Positions 1-8,600 of a stretch of 64,000 nt of DNA are shown piece by piece. The notes under the pieces are model-generated. The model had not been told where the DNA came from. It saw nothing but the letters and a program-made list of their open reading frames with translations, and ran no database searches. How positions within the stretch are numbered: the stretch's first letter is position 1; each line of letters opens with the position of its first letter. Made by a program: the position numbers and the translations under genes. Source of the DNA: Pseudomonas rustica (GTDB taxonomy: Bacteria > Pseudomonadota > Gammaproteobacteria > Pseudomonadales > Pseudomonadaceae); contig NZ_JAGYHF010000011.1 of the NCBI RefSeq assembly GCF_018336155.1, positions 171,301-235,300 of the forward strand. The letters run 5' to 3'.

Positions 1-1
1 C

Positions 2-1519
2 AAAGGCACCAACAAAACCGGGCTCAAGGTACGCAGCGTATTGCTCGGCGACATCATCAATTCGCCATTGGTGCTGGCGGCTCCCACGGACAAGACCGCT
101 GCTGACTTGTCCGGCGATAGCACTTATAGCGCTTATCTGACGACCAAAGCCGCGAACATGAACGCCAATCTGGTGGTGAATGCCAACGACGGATTCGTCA
201 ACATCATCAACTCGGCCAATGGCACCCGGCGCTACGCCTACATGCCGTCCAGTGTGTTGCCGTCGCTACGGCTGATTGCTGATCCGACCTACATCAATGG
301 CGTCAGCCACAAGTTTCTCGTCGACGGGCAAGTCGGAGTGTTCGACGCGCAGTCCGGCACGGCCTGGAAAACCCTGGCCATTGGTGGCACGGGTGCCGGA
401 GGTAAAACGTTCTACGGGCTGCAGTTGTTTGATGCATCGGCGGGCAATGTGATCAAGGCCTTGTGGGAAGTCAGTGCGCCGACCACCGCCAACAGCGCCA
501 ACGCTTTTAATGATCTGGGTTACGCCTACGCCCGACCAGAAGTGGCACGCTTGGCCGACGGTCGCTGGGCGGCGTTTATTTCCAACGGTTACGGCAGCAA
601 TTCTGGCGTGGCCGCGTTGTATGTGCTGGATGTACGCGACGGCTCGCTGATCAAGAAGATCGTCATCGACAGCACGGAAACCACCAACGGTTTGTCCTCG
701 GTTAAGCTCAAGGTCAACTCTTCCAATGTCGTGCAGGCCGCGTACGGCGGTGACTTGAAAGGGCGCCTGTGGAAATTCGACCTGAGTGCGACGTCGACCG
801 ACAGTTGGGGCGTGGCGTTTTCCGGTAAACCGCTATTCACCACGGCTGGCGGCGCGACTCAGCCGATTACCGCGCAACCGCTACTGGCGGACAACTCAGT
901 CGGCGGCAAACAGATTTTCTTCGGCACCGGAAAATTCAACGAAACGGCCGACAAAACCAACAAGGATTTGCAAGCGTTCTACTCGGTGTGGGATGCCGAT
1001 GGCGGTTCCGGACAATTGACCGTCAGCAGTTTGCAGGCGCAGGCAGTCACGGGTGTGTTCTCGGGCAGTACCGGGCAATTCGTGAGCACCTCGCAGAATG
1101 ACACGACGTACCCGGCGGAGAAGGGCTGGTATTTGCCCTTGGTGTATAACAACGCGCTGACCGGCGAGCGGGTGATCAATCAGGCCAGTCTGGTGCTGGG
1201 GCGAATCATTTTTACCACCGCCAGCGTCGATACCACTGATCCCTGCTCCAGTTTCGGCACCGGCAAACTGGTCGAACTCGATGCGTTCAGCGGTAAGATG
1301 CTCAACTACGCGGTGCTCGATACCAACGCCGATGGCGTGGTCGACAGCAACGACACAATTTCCAGTGGCGTGGTGCTCACCGGCGGTATTCCGACCCTGA
1401 ACGCCATCGTCAACGGCGCAACCCGCAAGATCGTGAACGACTCCAGTGGCGGCATTACCACACTGGTGGAAAAACCCGGCGGCGGCAGCCGTCGTATCAT
1501 GTGGCGACAAATACAGTAA
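2..1519 (+). CDS. pilY1: Type IV pilus tip/adhesion protein PilY1 (3' part)
   Basis: The frame is open from the left edge of the window, so this is the C-terminal ~505 residues of a larger protein. It contains the phrase LGDIINSPLV and a beta-propeller-like region typical of the PilY1 C-terminal domain (six- or seven-bladed propeller with Ca-binding loops such as DTNADGVVDSND near the end). PilY1 is a minor-pilin-associated tip factor needed for pilus extension, twitching and surface sensing. It is followed 15 bp later by the minor pilin gene pilE, the usual order, although I see no pilY2 between them. The N-terminal von Willebrand-like part lies outside the window. Confidence 0.9.
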   Translation, partial: KGTNKTGLKVRSVLLGDIINSPLVLAAPTDKTAADLSGDSTYSAYLTTKAANMNANLVVNANDGFVNIINSANGTRRYAYMPSSVLPSLRLIADPTYINGVSHKFLVDGQVGVFDAQSGTAWKTLAIGGTGAGGKTFYGLQLFDASAGNVIKALWEVSAPTTANSANAFNDLGYAYARPEVARLADGRWAAFISNGYGSNSGVAALYVLDVRDGSLIKKIVIDSTETTNGLSSVKLKVNSSNVVQAAYGGDLKGRLWKFDLSATSTDSWGVAFSGKPLFTTAGGATQPITAQPLLADNSVGGKQIFFGTGKFNETADKTNKDLQAFYSVWDADGGSGQLTVSSLQAQAVTGVFSGSTGQFVSTSQNDTTYPAEKGWYLPLVYNNALTGERVINQASLVLGRIIFTTASVDTTDPCSSFGTGKLVELDAFSGKMLNYAVLDTNADGVVDSNDTISSGVVLTGGIPTLNAIVNGATRKIVNDSSGGITTLVEKPGGGSRRIMWRQIQ

Positions 1520-1534
1520 GTGAGAGTTTGAGGC

Positions 1535-1936
1535 ATGCGCAGATCCAACCGCGGATTCACCCTGATCGAAATCATGATCGTGATTGCGATTATCGGGATC
1601 GTCATCACCATCGCCGCACCGAGCTACACCGAGTACCTGAAAAAGGGCCGCCGCGCCGAAGTGGTGTCATTGCTCTCGGAGCAGGCGCAGTCCCTCGAGC
1701 GCTTCTACACCAAGAACAATGTCTACACCGGCATCACCGGGCTAAGCACGGGCAATGATTTCTACACCATCACCCCGACCATCGCTGACCAGACTTTCCT
1801 GCTGACCGCGACGCGTAAAACCGGTACGACCATGGCCACCGACAAGTGCGGGGATTTCACCCTGACCAACACCGGTGTCAGAAGCATGAACAACGCGACC
1901 ACCGGGCTGACCACCAAGGATTGCTGGGGCCGCTGA
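1535..1936 (+). CDS. pilE: Minor type IV pilin PilE
   Basis: Encodes 133 residues with a class III prepilin signal: a seven-residue basic leader ending in Gly (RRSNRG), then FTLIE with the conserved Glu at mature position 5, and a hydrophobic N-terminal helix. Two Cys late in the protein (in DKCGD and KDCWG) probably form the D-region disulfide loop. It should be cleaved by PilD (encoded at 17.6-18.4 kb) and form part of the minor-pilin priming complex with PilY1. It sits directly downstream of pilY1 and is probably cotranscribed. Could also be annotated as a generic PilE-like pseudopilin. Confidence 0.92.
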   Translation: MRRSNRGFTLIEIMIVIAIIGIVITIAAPSYTEYLKKGRRAEVVSLLSEQAQSLERFYTKNNVYTGITGLSTGNDFYTITPTIADQTFLLTATRKTGTTMATDKCGDFTLTNTGVRSMNNATTGLTTKDCWGR

Positions 1937-1960
1937 GGCGCTTTCTTTCGGGCGCCTTTT
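1936..1960 (+). terminator. Terminator after pilE
   Basis: An AGGCGC/GCGCCT stem followed by a short T run lies at the pilE stop codon and before thiO, so it probably ends the pilY1-pilE transcript. The stem is short, so efficiency is uncertain. Confidence 0.5.
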
Positions 1961-1993
1961 GCGCCCACTGTCTTTTTTACGGTTGGATCAAAC

Positions 1994-3094
1994 ATGACCA
2001 GGCAACAGCAAGTGGTGATAGTCGGTGGCGGGGTGATTGGCCTGCTGACCGCCTACAACCTCGCCTCCGAAGTGCGCAGCGTGGTGCTGCTCGATCGTTC
2101 GAACCTCGGCCAGGAATCGTCCTGGGCGGGCGGCGGTATCGTTTCGCCGTTGTACCCGTGGCGCTACAGCCCGGCAGTCACCGCACTGGCGCACTGGTCG
2201 CAGGATTTTTATCCACAGCTTGGCGAGCGTCTGTTTGCTGATACCGGGGTTGATCCTGAAGTCCACACCACCGGCCTGTACTGGCTGGATCTGGACGATG
2301 AAGCCGAAGCGCTCGCTTGGGCTCAACGCGAGAACCGTCCGCTGCGGGCTGTGGATATCTCGGCGGCGCACGATGCGGTGCCGGTACTCGGCGGTGGGTT
2401 CGCGCGGGCGATCTACATGGCTGACGTTGCCAACGTACGTAATCCGCGCCTGGTGAAGTCGTTGAAAGCGGCGCTGCAAGCGATGCCGAACGTGACGATT
2501 CATGAGCAGTGCGAAGTCAGCGGGTTTGTTCGTGAAGGTGGGCAGGTCATCGGCGTCGAAACCTCCGGCGGCGTGATCAAGGGCGATCAGGTCGTGCTGA
2601 CGGCGGGTGCATGGAGCGGTGATCTGCTCAAGACGCTGGATCTGACACTGCCGGTCGAACCGGTGAAAGGGCAGATGATTCTCTACAAGTGCGCGGCGGA
2701 TTTCTTGCCGAGCATGGTGCTGGCGAAGGGGCGGTACGCGATTCCGCGGCGTGACGGGCATATTCTGATTGGCAGCACGCTGGAGCATGAAGGCTACGAC
2801 AAAACGCCGACCGATGTGGCGTTGGAGAGCCTCAAGGCTTCAGCGGTCGAGCTGATTCCGGCGTTGGCGGATGCTGAAGTGGTCGGGCATTGGGCGGGGT
2901 TGCGTCCGGGTTCGCCGGAAGGGATTCCGTACATTGGCCGGGTGCCGGGGTATGAAGGCTTGTGGCTGAACTGCGGGCATTACCGTAACGGATTGGTGCT
3001 GGCACCGGCGTCGTGTCAGTTGTTTGCGGATGTGATGTTGGGTCGTGCGCCGATTATTGATCCGGCGCCTTATGCGCCTGCGGGCCGCATTTAA
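1994..3094 (+). CDS. thiO: Glycine oxidase ThiO (FAD-dependent D-amino-acid oxidase family)
   Basis: A 366-residue FAD oxidoreductase with an N-terminal dinucleotide-binding motif (VVIVGGGVIGLL, about residues 8-19) and the DAO-family C-terminus (GLRPGSPEGIPYIG and NCGHYRNGLVLAP). ThiO oxidises glycine to iminoglycine, the source of the thiazole C2-N3 unit in thiamine synthesis. It lies tail to tail with pilR and between pil genes, a placement conserved in pseudomonads but not functionally related to pili. An alternative reading is a generic D-amino-acid oxidase. The active-site identity cannot be settled from sequence reading alone. Confidence 0.85.
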   Translation: MTRQQQVVIVGGGVIGLLTAYNLASEVRSVVLLDRSNLGQESSWAGGGIVSPLYPWRYSPAVTALAHWSQDFYPQLGERLFADTGVDPEVHTTGLYWLDLDDEAEALAWAQRENRPLRAVDISAAHDAVPVLGGGFARAIYMADVANVRNPRLVKSLKAALQAMPNVTIHEQCEVSGFVREGGQVIGVETSGGVIKGDQVVLTAGAWSGDLLKTLDLTLPVEPVKGQMILYKCAADFLPSMVLAKGRYAIPRRDGHILIGSTLEHEGYDKTPTDVALESLKASAVELIPALADAEVVGHWAGLRPGSPEGIPYIGRVPGYEGLWLNCGHYRNGLVLAPASCQLFADVMLGRAPIIDPAPYAPAGRI

Positions 3095-3099
3095 AGCAA

Positions 3100-3180
3100 G
3101 ATCAAAAGATCGCAGCCTTCGGCAGCTCCTACCTTGGAATGGGTTTCCTGTAGGAGCTGCCGAAGGCTGCGATCTTTTGC
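3100..3180. repeat. REP pair, family A, between thiO and pilR
   Basis: Two inverted copies of the element beginning GTAGGAGCTGCCGAAGGCTG and running into CGATCTTTTG, about 17 bp apart (3100-3132 and 3150-3179). It lies in the convergent gap between thiO and pilR and could fold into a long hairpin. The family recurs at seven other sites in the window. Confidence 0.9.
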
Positions 3181-3183
3181 GAT

Positions 3184-4530
3184 CTAATCCAGACCGAGTT
3201 TTTTCAGTCTGTACCGCATCGACCGAAACGAAAGACTCAAGCGCTGCGCCGCCGCCGTGCGATTCCAGCGCGTTTCCTCCAGCGCCTGCAAAATCAGCTT
3301 CCGCTCAACGTTCTCCAGATAATCTTCAAGATTGTCGATCTGCGTCAGATCCGCAATCCCGCCTTCCGCCGCGCAATTACCCTCGCTCAGGCGTAAATCC
3401 CCAGCCTCGATCGTGCGGTTCTCGCACAAGGTGTGCGCGCGTTCGAGCACGTTTTCCAGCTCGCGCACATTCCCCGGAAAGCGGTAATTTTTCAGCGCTT
3501 CCAGCGCCTGCGCATGCAAGCGTGCCGCCGGTTGCCCGGTGTCCTTGGCCAGACGCTTGAGCATGTGCGCCGCCAACACTTCAATGTCATCGCGCCGTTC
3601 ACGCAGGGACGGCACACGCAATTCGATCACGTTGAGCCGGTAATACAGATCCTGCCGAAACCGCTCGGCAGCCACTTCCGCATCAAGATCCTTGTGCGTC
3701 GCGCAAAGAATCCGCACATCGACCACGGTTTCCTGCTGCCCACCGACGCTACGCACGGCTTTTTCCTGAATGGCGCGCAGCAGTTTCACCTGCATCGACA
3801 GCGGCAAGTCCGCCACTTCATCAAGAAACAAGGTGCCGCCATTCGCCGCCTGAAACAGTCCCGGCTTGTCTTCAACTGCGCCAGTAAAACTGCCTTTGCG
3901 ATGGCCGAAAAACTCGCTTTCCATCAGTTCCGACGGAATCGCCCCGCAGTTCACCGGTACAAACGGCTGACTCGCGCGTGGCCCTTGTTCGTGGATCAGT
4001 CGTGCGACCAGTTCTTTACCGCTGCCGGACTCACCGCTGATGTACACCGGCGCCTGACTGCGGGCGAGTTTGTCGATTTGCTTGCGCAAGCTACGCATCG
4101 GCAGGGAGTCACCGAGCAAACGTCGATCAATCGACGTGCACACGGCGCCCGCCACCGGCATGCGCAGCGCGGTGGCGACCAGTTCGCGCAAGCGGGTGAG
4201 ATCCACCGGTTTGGTGAGGAAGTCGAACGCCCCGGCCTTCAGCGCATTGATCGCCGTTTCGAGGCTGCCGTAAGCGGTGATCATCGCCACCGGCAGTTGT
4301 GGATAACGTTGTTGAATGTGCTGCACCAGATCGAGCCCCGTGCCGTCGGGCAGGCGCATGTCGGTCAGACACAGATCGAATTGCTCGCGCTGTAACAGCG
4401 CTTGGGCTTCAGCCAGATTGCGGGCGCTGAAGGTGTCGAGTTTCATCCGTCCCAGGGTGATTTCCAGGAGTTCGCGGATATCCGGTTCGTCGTCGACGAT
4501 GAGGATTTTTTGCCGTGGGCTCGTGTTCAA
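3184..4530 (-). CDS. pilR: Sigma-54-dependent response regulator PilR
   Basis: NtrC-type activator of 448 residues: receiver domain with phospho-acceptor Asp57 (LCLTDMRLP), AAA+ domain with Walker A GESGSGKE and the sigma-54 contact loop as GSFTGA instead of the usual GAFTGA, and a C-terminal Fis-type helix-turn-helix. I chose the TTG at 4530, which overlaps the pilS stop (TTGA). That gives the usual N-terminus and the usual family length (about 445). Upstream in-frame residues belong to the pilS overlap. PilR is expected to activate pilA, whose promoter at 21.5 kb has a -24/-12 element. Confidence 0.93.
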   Translation of the reverse strand: MNTSPRQKILIVDDEPDIRELLEITLGRMKLDTFSARNLAEAQALLQREQFDLCLTDMRLPDGTGLDLVQHIQQRYPQLPVAMITAYGSLETAINALKAGAFDFLTKPVDLTRLRELVATALRMPVAGAVCTSIDRRLLGDSLPMRSLRKQIDKLARSQAPVYISGESGSGKELVARLIHEQGPRASQPFVPVNCGAIPSELMESEFFGHRKGSFTGAVEDKPGLFQAANGGTLFLDEVADLPLSMQVKLLRAIQEKAVRSVGGQQETVVDVRILCATHKDLDAEVAAERFRQDLYYRLNVIELRVPSLRERRDDIEVLAAHMLKRLAKDTGQPAARLHAQALEALKNYRFPGNVRELENVLERAHTLCENRTIEAGDLRLSEGNCAAEGGIADLTQIDNLEDYLENVERKLILQALEETRWNRTAAAQRLSLSFRSMRYRLKKLGLD

Positions 4531-6113
4531 CTTTGTTTCCGTCCGTGAGCAAAAGTGATGCGAAAGCAGCCGCCGCCTTGGCGTGGTTTGAAGTCTAGGC
4601 GCGCTTGGTTGCTTTCGCACAGCTCACGGGACAGATAAAGCCCAAGACCGGTGCCCTGGCTGCTGGTGGTGAAGAACGGTTCGAACAGATGCGCCTGCTC
4701 ATCGACGGGCACGCCGGGGCCGTTGTCCTGCACTTCTAGCACTGCCAGTTGGCTTTCGTTGTCGACAAACAACGCCAGCCAGACCTCGGCCTGCTCGTGC
4801 AGCAGGGCGCTGTGGCGCCAGCCATTACGCAGCAGATTGTCGAGAATTTGCGTGAGCTGCGCAGGATCCATCAGCGTGGTGAAATCCCCTGAATTGATCC
4901 GCAGATGAATCTGTTGCTGTTCATTGGCCTGCTCGCGGCTTTCGTTGACGAAGTTTTCCAGCCACGGCTTGAGATCCAGCCGTTGCGGTGCGCTTTGCTG
5001 GCGGCGGGACAGTTGCAGGACGTTTTCGATGACTCGATTCATGCGTTTGGAGTGATCTTGAATGATCTGCGTCAGACGCCGGTCGGCGCCATCGAGTTCC
5101 TCGGATTCACCCAATAGCTGCGCGGCATGGCTGATGGCGCCCAATGGATTGCGGATTTCGTGGGAGATGCCGGCGGTCAGTCGTCCAAGCGCAGCGAGTT
5201 TGAGTTGCTGCGCTTGTTGAGCGATTTGCGCGAGGTCTTCGAGAAACACCAGCGTTTGCTGATTCGGGCTTTGTTCGAGGGCGATAAAGCTCGGCTGCAA
5301 TTCCAGACCGTTGCCGGGAATCTTCAGGCTTTGTGGGCGCAAGGTCGGGTTGTTCAGCCACAGTTGCAGGCGATCGACGAGGGCGGGCGAATAGTCGTCG
5401 ATCAAATGGCCCTGAAGGTGTGTGCGCGCCAGCAAGGTCTGCGCGCTGTGATTGGCCAGTTGCACGCGGCGTTGCTCGTCGAGTACCAGAATGCCGGTGC
5501 GCATGCGTTGCAGGATCAGCGCATTGAGCGCCTCAAGCCCGACGACTTCACTGGCGCGTTGTTCGGCCAGGGTCTCGCTGACTTCAAGCCGACGAATCAA
5601 CCCTTGCACCAGCAAAGCGGCGGCAAAGCACAGTGCGCCGAGGGTGCCGGCCTGCAGATAATCGTTGGCCGTGAGGGGATGGCTGAAACTCAGCAAGAAG
5701 CTTGAGCCGACGATGCCGAGCGCGCCTATGGCAGCGATCAGCAAACCGATGCGCCGGCGCAGCAAGGTGTTGCAGATCGCCACGGAAACGATCAGCAAGT
5801 TGCCGATGGCGCTGGCAACCCCGCCGGCGGCGTAGAACAAACCGCACAGCAGCAACACGTCGACCAGCGCCAGGCTGAACAACTGCGCCGGGCGCCGGGT
5901 GCTCTCTAGGAACACCACCAGCAGGATATTCAGCACCAGGTACAGCCAACTGCCGCTGCGCAGCAAATCGTCGTCGATCGACGTCAGCAGGCGGTTGTCC
6001 ATATTGCTGGAGATCAGCAGCACCAGCATGATGCCGACGCTTAAACGGTAGAGGTGATAAAGGCGCAGCAGGCGCTGAGCCTGTTTGCTGTCGGCGTTGG
6101 CCTCAGCGATCAC
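4527..6113 (-). CDS. pilS: Membrane sensor histidine kinase PilS
   Basis: A 528-residue kinase with about six hydrophobic segments in the first ~190 residues, a PAS-like region (ILVLDEQRRVQLAN), a HisKA motif with the phosphorylated His near residue 318 (GISHEIRNPLGAISH) and HATPase boxes (LLRNGWRHS, DNGPGVP, GTGLGLYL). It senses pilin level in the inner membrane and phosphorylates PilR. I prefer the GTG at 6113 (product starts MIAEAN) because an AAGG lies upstream and the length fits the family. A TTG at 6134 would add seven residues. It overlaps pilR by 4 nt and the upstream small gene by 11 nt. Confidence 0.92.
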   Translation of the reverse strand: MIAEANADSKQAQRLLRLYHLYRLSVGIMLVLLISSNMDNRLLTSIDDDLLRSGSWLYLVLNILLVVFLESTRRPAQLFSLALVDVLLLCGLFYAAGGVASAIGNLLIVSVAICNTLLRRRIGLLIAAIGALGIVGSSFLLSFSHPLTANDYLQAGTLGALCFAAALLVQGLIRRLEVSETLAEQRASEVVGLEALNALILQRMRTGILVLDEQRRVQLANHSAQTLLARTHLQGHLIDDYSPALVDRLQLWLNNPTLRPQSLKIPGNGLELQPSFIALEQSPNQQTLVFLEDLAQIAQQAQQLKLAALGRLTAGISHEIRNPLGAISHAAQLLGESEELDGADRRLTQIIQDHSKRMNRVIENVLQLSRRQQSAPQRLDLKPWLENFVNESREQANEQQQIHLRINSGDFTTLMDPAQLTQILDNLLRNGWRHSALLHEQAEVWLALFVDNESQLAVLEVQDNGPGVPVDEQAHLFEPFFTTSSQGTGLGLYLSRELCESNQARLDFKPRQGGGCFRITFAHGRKQS

Positions 6114-6342
6114 GGGGGCCCGGGCCTTGCTCAAGGTGAGCCTGGCTGCAATACCACTGTTGTTGAACGCTCAATGCACGGTCGCGCGGCAGGTGCACGC
6201 CGCAGTGGGCGCAACGCACCATCGGCGCGGCGTCCTGTTCGCGAGGGGCGCGATTGGATTGATTGGCGGCGGGCGCCTTGAATTTACGCCACAGCCAGAC
6301 AGCGGCGAAAATCAGGACGATCCAGAACAATATACGAAGCAT
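6103..6342 (-). CDS. PP0621 family small membrane/zinc-ribbon-like protein
   Basis: A 79-residue protein with one N-terminal membrane helix (MLRILFWIVLIFAAVWLW), a basic linker and a C-terminal CxxC...C..H pattern (VRCAHCGVHLP and WYCSQAHLEQG) that looks able to bind a metal. It resembles the uncharacterised PP0621 family found immediately upstream of pilS in Pseudomonas. The overlap with pilS suggests translational coupling and perhaps a role linked to pilin sensing, but that is inference. No function is established. Confidence 0.8.
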   Translation of the reverse strand: MLRILFWIVLIFAAVWLWRKFKAPAANQSNRAPREQDAAPMVRCAHCGVHLPRDRALSVQQQWYCSQAHLEQGPGPRDR

Positions 6343-6421
6343 GATGAGCGGCTTTCCGACTAATGATCCGGCAGTTTAGCCAAGCTCCCGACAAGCGCAC
6401 AGCCTATTAACGCGCGGCAAT

Positions 6422-6455
6422 AAAAAAGGGAGATCCTGAGATCTCCCTTTTTTTG
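6422..6455 (-). terminator. Rho-independent terminator after bamD
   Basis: GGGAGATCCTGAGATCTCCC (6428-6447) forms a perfect stem, flanked by A and T runs on both sides. It can therefore stop bamD transcription on the minus strand and would also work on the plus strand. Confidence 0.85.
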
Positions 6456-6469
6456 TCCATCCGGTGTGA

Positions 6470-7486
6470 TCAGTCGAACACGCCGAAGGTCATGTAGCTG
6501 AACCACGAACGGTCAGTGTCGCTCGACTCTGGCTCCGGCTCTTCGATCACGTCGCCGTTTTCGTCTTTAGGCTTCAGCTCGTTCGGGATCGCATCTTTCG
6601 CGTCCTGGTACTGCTTCTGCACGTCCTGGTTGGCGCGGGTTTCGCCCGGCGGCAGCGGTGGACGCGACTCGATCAGACCGAGGGTCGCCTTGCTCAGGAA
6701 CGAACGGTTGTCCGCTTCAGCCACCGAAGGCACGAACTGGCCGTCTTGCAGGCTAGGGTGGTTCGGGTAGTTGAGCTTCAGGGTTTCCAGGCTGGTGTTG
6801 GCCAGTTCGTCCAGGTGCAGACGCTGGTAAGCCTCGGTCATCACCGCCAGGCCGTCACCGACCGATGGGGTTTCCTGGAAGTTTTCCACCACGTAACGAC
6901 CACGGTTGGCAGCGGCTACATAAGCCTGACGGGTCAGGTAATAGTCGGCCACGTGGATTTCGTAGGCTGCCAGCAGGTTGCGCAGATAAATCATGCGCTG
7001 CTTGGCGTCCGGCGCGTAGCGGCTGTTCGGGTAGCGGCTGGTCAGCTGGGCGAACTCGTTGTACGAGTCGCGGGCAGCGCCCGGGTCACGCTTGGTCATG
7101 TCCAGCGGCAGGAAGCGCGCCAGCAGGCCGACGTCCTGGTCGAAAGAAGTCAGACCTTTCAAGTAGTACGCGTAATCCACGTTCGGGTGCTGCGGATGCA
7201 AACGAATAAAACGCTCGGCGGCGGATTTTGCAGCTTCCGGCTCGGCGTTCTTATAGTTGGCGTAGATCAGCTCCAGCTGTGCCTGATCGGCGTAGCGACC
7301 GAACGGATAACGCGACTCCAGAGCCTTCAGCTTGGCTGTGGCGCTGGTGTAGCTATTGTTGTCCAGGTCAGTCTGAGCCTGCTGATACAGCTCGGCTTCG
7401 CTGAGGTTTTCGTCTACGACTTCCTTCGATGAGCAAGCAGCGGTCAATGCGAGGATGGCGATCAGCAGCAGGTGTTTCACTTGCAT
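6470..7486 (-). CDS. bamD: Outer-membrane assembly lipoprotein BamD
   Basis: A 338-residue lipoprotein: the signal peptide ends in a lipobox (LTAACSSK), followed by TPR-like repeats (SEAELYQQAQTDLDNNSY, LESRYPFGRYADQAQLEL). This matches BamD, which docks on BamA and feeds outer-membrane beta-barrel precursors to the BAM complex. I start at the ATG at 7486, because the upstream in-frame extension lacks a signal peptide. The acidic C-terminal extension (EEPEPESSDTD) is common in Pseudomonas. It is divergent from rluD. Confidence 0.95.
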   Translation of the reverse strand: MQVKHLLLIAILALTAACSSKEVVDENLSEAELYQQAQTDLDNNSYTSATAKLKALESRYPFGRYADQAQLELIYANYKNAEPEAAKSAAERFIRLHPQHPNVDYAYYLKGLTSFDQDVGLLARFLPLDMTKRDPGAARDSYNEFAQLTSRYPNSRYAPDAKQRMIYLRNLLAAYEIHVADYYLTRQAYVAAANRGRYVVENFQETPSVGDGLAVMTEAYQRLHLDELANTSLETLKLNYPNHPSLQDGQFVPSVAEADNRSFLSKATLGLIESRPPLPPGETRANQDVQKQYQDAKDAIPNELKPKDENGDVIEEPEPESSDTDRSWFSYMTFGVFD

Positions 7487-7637
7487 GGCGGCTTGCGTCC
7501 CTATGACGGCCGCTGTCTTGGGCGGGGCCGTCCTGTTATGATGAGCGCCCCGTTGAAAAGCCTCGGGGCAAAAGACGCCGTATTTAACCACAAGCGCGCA
7601 GCCGAAACCAAAAGCTGTGCCGACGCACAGTCAGAGC

Positions 7638-8600
7638 ATGTCCGATAAAATTGAACTTCGCGCAGAGGTGCCGTCCGAATTGGGCGGCCAACGCCTCGAT
7701 CAAGTCGCTGCCCAACTCTTCGCTGAGCACTCTCGCTCGCGCCTTTCCGCCTGGATCAAAGAAGGTCGCCTGACTGTGGACGGGGCGGTCATCCGCCCTC
7801 GCGACATCGTGCACGGCGGTGCCATCCTTGAGCTGACTGCCGAGCAGGAAGCCCAGGGCGAGTGGATCGCCCAGGACATCGAGCTCGACATCGTCTATGA
7901 AGACGACGACATTCTGGTGATCAACAAGCCTGCGGGCCTGGTGGTGCACCCGGCTGCCGGTCACGCCGATGGCACGTTGCTCAACGCCTTGCTGCACCAC
8001 GTGCCGGACATCATCAATGTCCCGCGCGCCGGTATCGTGCATCGTCTGGACAAGGACACCACCGGTTTGATGGTGGTGGCCAAGACCATTCAGGCGCAGA
8101 CAAAGCTTGTTACTCAATTGCAGAGTCGCAGCGTCAGCCGCATCTATGAGTGCATCGTGATTGGCGTGGTAACGGCCGGTGGCAAGATCAACGCCCCGAT
8201 CGGTCGCCACGGCCAGCAGCGCCAGCGCATGGCGGTGATGGAAGGCGGCAAGCCTGCCGTCAGCCACTACCGCGTGCTGGAGCGTTTCCGTTCCCACACC
8301 CATGTACGGGTGAAACTGGAAACCGGTCGTACTCACCAGATTCGCGTGCACATGTCGCACATCAACTTCCCGTTGGTCGGCGATCCGGCGTACGGCGGTC
8401 GTTTCCGCATTCCGCCAGCGGCCAACCCGACGATGGTGGAATCGCTCAAGCATTTCCCGCGTCAGGCCCTGCACGCGCGCTTCCTTGAGCTGGATCATCC
8501 GACGACCGGTGAGCGCATGAGCTGGGAATCGCCGCTGCCAGAAGATTTCGTCTGGCTGCTGACCCTGCTCAAGCAGGATCGTGAGGCCTTCATCGGATGA
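7638..8600 (+). CDS. rluD: 23S rRNA pseudouridine(1911/1915/1917) synthase RluD
   Basis: A 320-residue RluA-family pseudouridine synthase with an N-terminal S4 RNA-binding domain (GQRLDQVAAQLFAEHSRSRL) and the catalytic motif HRLDKDTTGLMVVAK, in which the Asp attacks the uridine. RluD modifies helix 69 of 23S rRNA, which matters for subunit joining and release. The start ATG at 7638 is preferred to an in-frame GTG 21 nt upstream, because it gives the conserved N-terminus MSDKIEL. It overlaps pgeF by 4 nt. Confidence 0.95.
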   Translation: MSDKIELRAEVPSELGGQRLDQVAAQLFAEHSRSRLSAWIKEGRLTVDGAVIRPRDIVHGGAILELTAEQEAQGEWIAQDIELDIVYEDDDILVINKPAGLVVHPAAGHADGTLLNALLHHVPDIINVPRAGIVHRLDKDTTGLMVVAKTIQAQTKLVTQLQSRSVSRIYECIVIGVVTAGGKINAPIGRHGQQRQRMAVMEGGKPAVSHYRVLERFRSHTHVRVKLETGRTHQIRVHMSHINFPLVGDPAYGGRFRIPPAANPTMVESLKHFPRQALHARFLELDHPTTGERMSWESPLPEDFVWLLTLLKQDREAFIG

